Below, one piece after another: positions 34,986 through 36,896 of a stretch of DNA of 36,896 bases; the stretch's first letter is position 1, and every line of letters begins with the position of its first letter. The position numbers were made by a program, and so were the translations under genes. Below the pieces are notes generated by a model. It made no database searches, had not been told where the DNA came from, and was given only the letters and a program-made list of their open reading frames with translations. Source of the DNA: Bacteroidales bacterium UBA3289 (GTDB taxonomy: Bacteria; Bacteroidota; Bacteroidia; Bacteroidales; UBA932); the NCBI GenBank assembly GCA_002361625.1, contig DETL01000034.1, positions 1-36,896 of the forward strand, written 5' to 3'.

Positions 34986-35920
34986 GACCGCTCGCGATGA
35001 TCGCCTTCGGTGGCAACGCCCTCCTGCGCAGCAACCAGAAGGGAACCTACGCGGAGCAGTTGCAAAACATCGAAGAGACCTGTAATGAACTGCTGCCTTT
35101 GCTGGAGCGGGGATACCATCTGGTGATCGGCCACGGAAACGGCCCCCAGGTGGGCAATGTCCTGCTGCAGCATGAGGCGGGCGCCCGGGAATACGGCCTG
35201 GAGGCGATGCCGATGGACGTGTGCGGGGCGGAGACCCAGGGTGCGATCGGCTATCTGATCGAGAACGCGCTGGACCGCCTGCTTACGACGCACGGCATCC
35301 ACCGCCGGGTGATTTCCCTCGTGACGCGGGTGGAAGTGTATCCCGACGATCCGATGTTCCAGAAGCCCACCAAGCCCATCGGCCCGTACTATACGGCCGA
35401 GGAAGCCAAGTTCCTGAGTGAGAAGACCGGAGCCGTCTATCGGGAGGATTCCGCCGGAAGGGGTTGGAGGAAGGTCGTCCCGTCCCCGACGCCCCGGCGC
35501 ATCGCCAACATCGACCTGGTCAGCCGGCTCGCCCGGGAGGGGAACATCGTCGTCACCGTGGGGGGCGGCGGCATTCCCGTGGTGCGGGACCACATGGGCT
35601 GGCACGGGGTGGAGGCCGTCATCGACAAGGACCTCGCATCGGCCCTGTGCGCCTATGAGATCGGCGCCGACTATCTGTACATCCTGACGGATGTCCCGCA
35701 GGTGTACATCAATTTCCGCAAGCCCGACCAGAAGGCCCTCTCCACCCTGACGGTGGACGAAGCCCTGGATTACCTGGCCCAGGGCCAGTTCGGCGAAGGG
35801 TCCATGGCCCCGAAGGTGCGGGCGGCGATATACTTCGTCACCAACGGCGGAAAGGAGAGTATCATCACGGAGGCGGGCCAGCTCGGAAATCCCGCCTGCG
35901 GAACCCGGATTGTCCCTTAA
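34982..35920 (+). CDS. arcC: carbamate kinase
   Basis: A 312-residue amino-acid-kinase-family enzyme at the typical length. Motifs: IAFGGNALLRSNQKG at the N terminus, LVIGHGNGPQVGNVLLQ (~48-64), the PMFQKPTKPIGPYY segment characteristic of carbamate kinases (~123-136), VTVGGGGIPVVRD (~193-205) and YILTDVPQVYINF (~234-246). It makes ATP from carbamoyl phosphate and ADP, releasing ammonia and CO2. It overlaps rocD by four bases and is followed after 15 bases by the carbamoyltransferase, completing the energy-yielding end of arginine breakdown. Confidence 0.96.
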   Translation: MRPLAMIAFGGNALLRSNQKGTYAEQLQNIEETCNELLPLLERGYHLVIGHGNGPQVGNVLLQHEAGAREYGLEAMPMDVCGAETQGAIGYLIENALDRLLTTHGIHRRVISLVTRVEVYPDDPMFQKPTKPIGPYYTAEEAKFLSEKTGAVYREDSAGRGWRKVVPSPTPRRIANIDLVSRLAREGNIVVTVGGGGIPVVRDHMGWHGVEAVIDKDLASALCAYEIGADYLYILTDVPQVYINFRKPDQKALSTLTVDEALDYLAQGQFGEGSMAPKVRAAIYFVTNGGKESIITEAGQLGNPACGTRIVP

Positions 35921-35935
35921 TTGAACTTGATGAAT

Positions 35936-36896
35936 ATGGCTGTGAACCTGAAAAACCGCAGTTTCCTGAAACTGCTCGACTTTACCCCGGAGGAAATCCG
36001 GTATCTGCTGGACCTTGCCCGCACCCTCAAGCAGGCCAAGAAGGCCGGTACGGAGCGCAAGACGCTCACGGGCAAGAACATCGCCCTCATTTTCGAAAAG
36101 ACGTCCACCCGGACCCGCTGCTCTTTCGAAGTGGCTGCTTACGACCAGGGTGCGCACGTGACCTATCTCGGCCCTTCGGGCTCGCAGATCGGCATCAAGG
36201 AATCCATGAAGGACACCGCCCGGGTGCTGGGCCGGATGTTCGACGGCATCGAGTACCGCGGCTTCGCGCAGACGACCGTGGAGGAACTGGCCCGGTATGC
36301 GGGCGTTCCCGTCTGGAACGGCCTCACGAACGAGTTCCATCCCACGCAGATCCTGGCGGACTTCCTCACGATGTCCGAGCACGTGGACAAGCCTTTGAAT
36401 AAAGTTTCCTACGCCTACCTCGGTGACGCCCGCTTCAATATGGGCAACTCGCTGCTCGTGGGCGGTGCGAAGATGGGTATGGACGTGCGGATCGTGGCCC
36501 CGAAGGCCCTCCAGCCGGATGCGGCGCTCGTGGCAACGTGCCGGGAAATCGCTGCGGAAACCGGTGCCCGGATCACCATCACCGACGATGTGGATGCCGG
36601 CGTGAAGGGCTGCGACTTCGTCTATACGGACATCTGGGTGTCCATGGGCGAGCCCGCCGAAGTGTGGAAGGAGCGCATCGCGATGCTCATGCCGTACCAG
36701 GTCAATGCTTCCCTGATGCAGCGCACCGGCAATCCCGCCTGCAAGTTCATGCACTGCCTCCCGTCCTACCACAACCTGGAGACCAAGGCCGGCCGCGACG
36801 TCTATGAGCAGTTCGGACTGGACGGTATCGAGGTGACGGAGGACGTCTTCGAGTCCCCGAACAGCATCGTCTTCGACGAGGCGGAAAACCGCATGC
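35936..36896 (+). CDS. arcB: ornithine carbamoyltransferase, catabolic type (3' end outside window)
   Basis: The frame is open to the last base, with about 320 of the expected ~333 residues visible. The start MAVNLKNRSFLKLLDFT fits known catabolic enzymes; an ATG six bases earlier (35930) is the alternative. FEKTSTRTRCSFE (STRTR at residues 57-61) binds carbamoyl phosphate, EFHPTQILADFLTM is the HPTQ motif, DIWVSMGEP carries the ornithine-binding SMG loop, and FMHCLPSYH holds C274. In this operon the reaction would run backwards, citrulline plus phosphate to ornithine plus carbamoyl phosphate. An anabolic (argF) role is possible, but the neighbours favour catabolism. Confidence 0.93.
   Translation, partial: MAVNLKNRSFLKLLDFTPEEIRYLLDLARTLKQAKKAGTERKTLTGKNIALIFEKTSTRTRCSFEVAAYDQGAHVTYLGPSGSQIGIKESMKDTARVLGRMFDGIEYRGFAQTTVEELARYAGVPVWNGLTNEFHPTQILADFLTMSEHVDKPLNKVSYAYLGDARFNMGNSLLVGGAKMGMDVRIVAPKALQPDAALVATCREIAAETGARITITDDVDAGVKGCDFVYTDIWVSMGEPAEVWKERIAMLMPYQVNASLMQRTGNPACKFMHCLPSYHNLETKAGRDVYEQFGLDGIEVTEDVFESPNSIVFDEAENRM

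Noticed and set aside
34412..36772. A 786-codon minus-strand frame
   Set aside because: It is antisense to rocD, arcC and the carbamoyltransferase, all confidently identified.
1..36896. Search for CRISPR arrays, tRNA or rRNA genes, insertion sequences and phage genes
   Set aside because: No regularly spaced repeats, cloverleaf-like segments, transposase or integrase motifs were seen by eye; a dedicated scan could still find something small.

Overview
The window is a 36.9 kb piece of a high-GC member of the Bacteroidota, most likely order Bacteroidales. The evidence is two SusC/SusD pairs, many lipoproteins, promoter -7 boxes of the TAnnTTTG type, almost no Shine-Dalgarno sequences and dense carbohydrate-active enzymes. 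The genus cannot be fixed from the sequence alone. Coding density is very high, there is no gene-free stretch above 300 bases, and no rRNA, tRNA, CRISPR array, transposase or integrase was seen.

Region 1 (1-29024) is a polysaccharide utilisation locus (PUL) centred on beta-mannan. It holds the 3' end of a GPH-type sugar symporter, a bidirectional terminator, an AraC-family regulator on the minus strand, and a divergent SSS symporter plus GH130 pair. A tightly packed plus-strand block follows (4058-26590). Its genes are a clan GH-A-like lipoprotein, a Trp-rich lipoprotein, a GH26 endo-mannanase with a BACON domain, SusC/SusD pair 1, SusC/SusD pair 2, a DUF5060/GH5-like enzyme, a GH2, a GH30, a CE1-like esterase and a second Trp-rich lipoprotein. 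A strong terminator ends the block. A short unit with a sialate O-acetylesterase-like (SGNH) esterase and an HExxH metallopeptidase lipoprotein follows.

The inferred flow is as follows. GH26 cuts mannan at the surface, helped by the Trp-rich lipoproteins as probable glycan-binding proteins. SusCD complexes import oligosaccharides. GH2, GH5-like, GH30 and the esterases trim them in the periplasm. SSS or GPH symporters carry short products across the inner membrane, and cytoplasmic GH130 splits them, probably by phosphorolysis. The second SusCD pair followed by GH5-like, GH2 and GH30 may serve another glycan, or side chains and heteropolymer linkages.

Region 2 (29173-32586, minus strand) is a nucleobase uptake unit: a UraA-like permease, a Tsx-like outer-membrane channel and an AzgA-like purine permease. 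It converges on the PUL at two near-identical hairpins placed head to head.

Region 3 (32808 to the window end, plus strand) is an arginine catabolic operon: a compact guanidine-modifying (arginine deiminase/amidinotransferase-fold) enzyme, ornithine aminotransferase, carbamate kinase and a catabolic-type ornithine carbamoyltransferase cut by the window edge. Together they could convert arginine to ATP, ammonia, CO2 and glutamate semialdehyde.

The most novel-looking items are a Trp-rich module present three times in the two lipoproteins that sit near the two ends of the PUL block, a SusC that lacks both the N-terminal extension and a visible TonB box, the unassigned clan GH-A-like lipoprotein, and the HExxH peptidase appended to a glycan locus.
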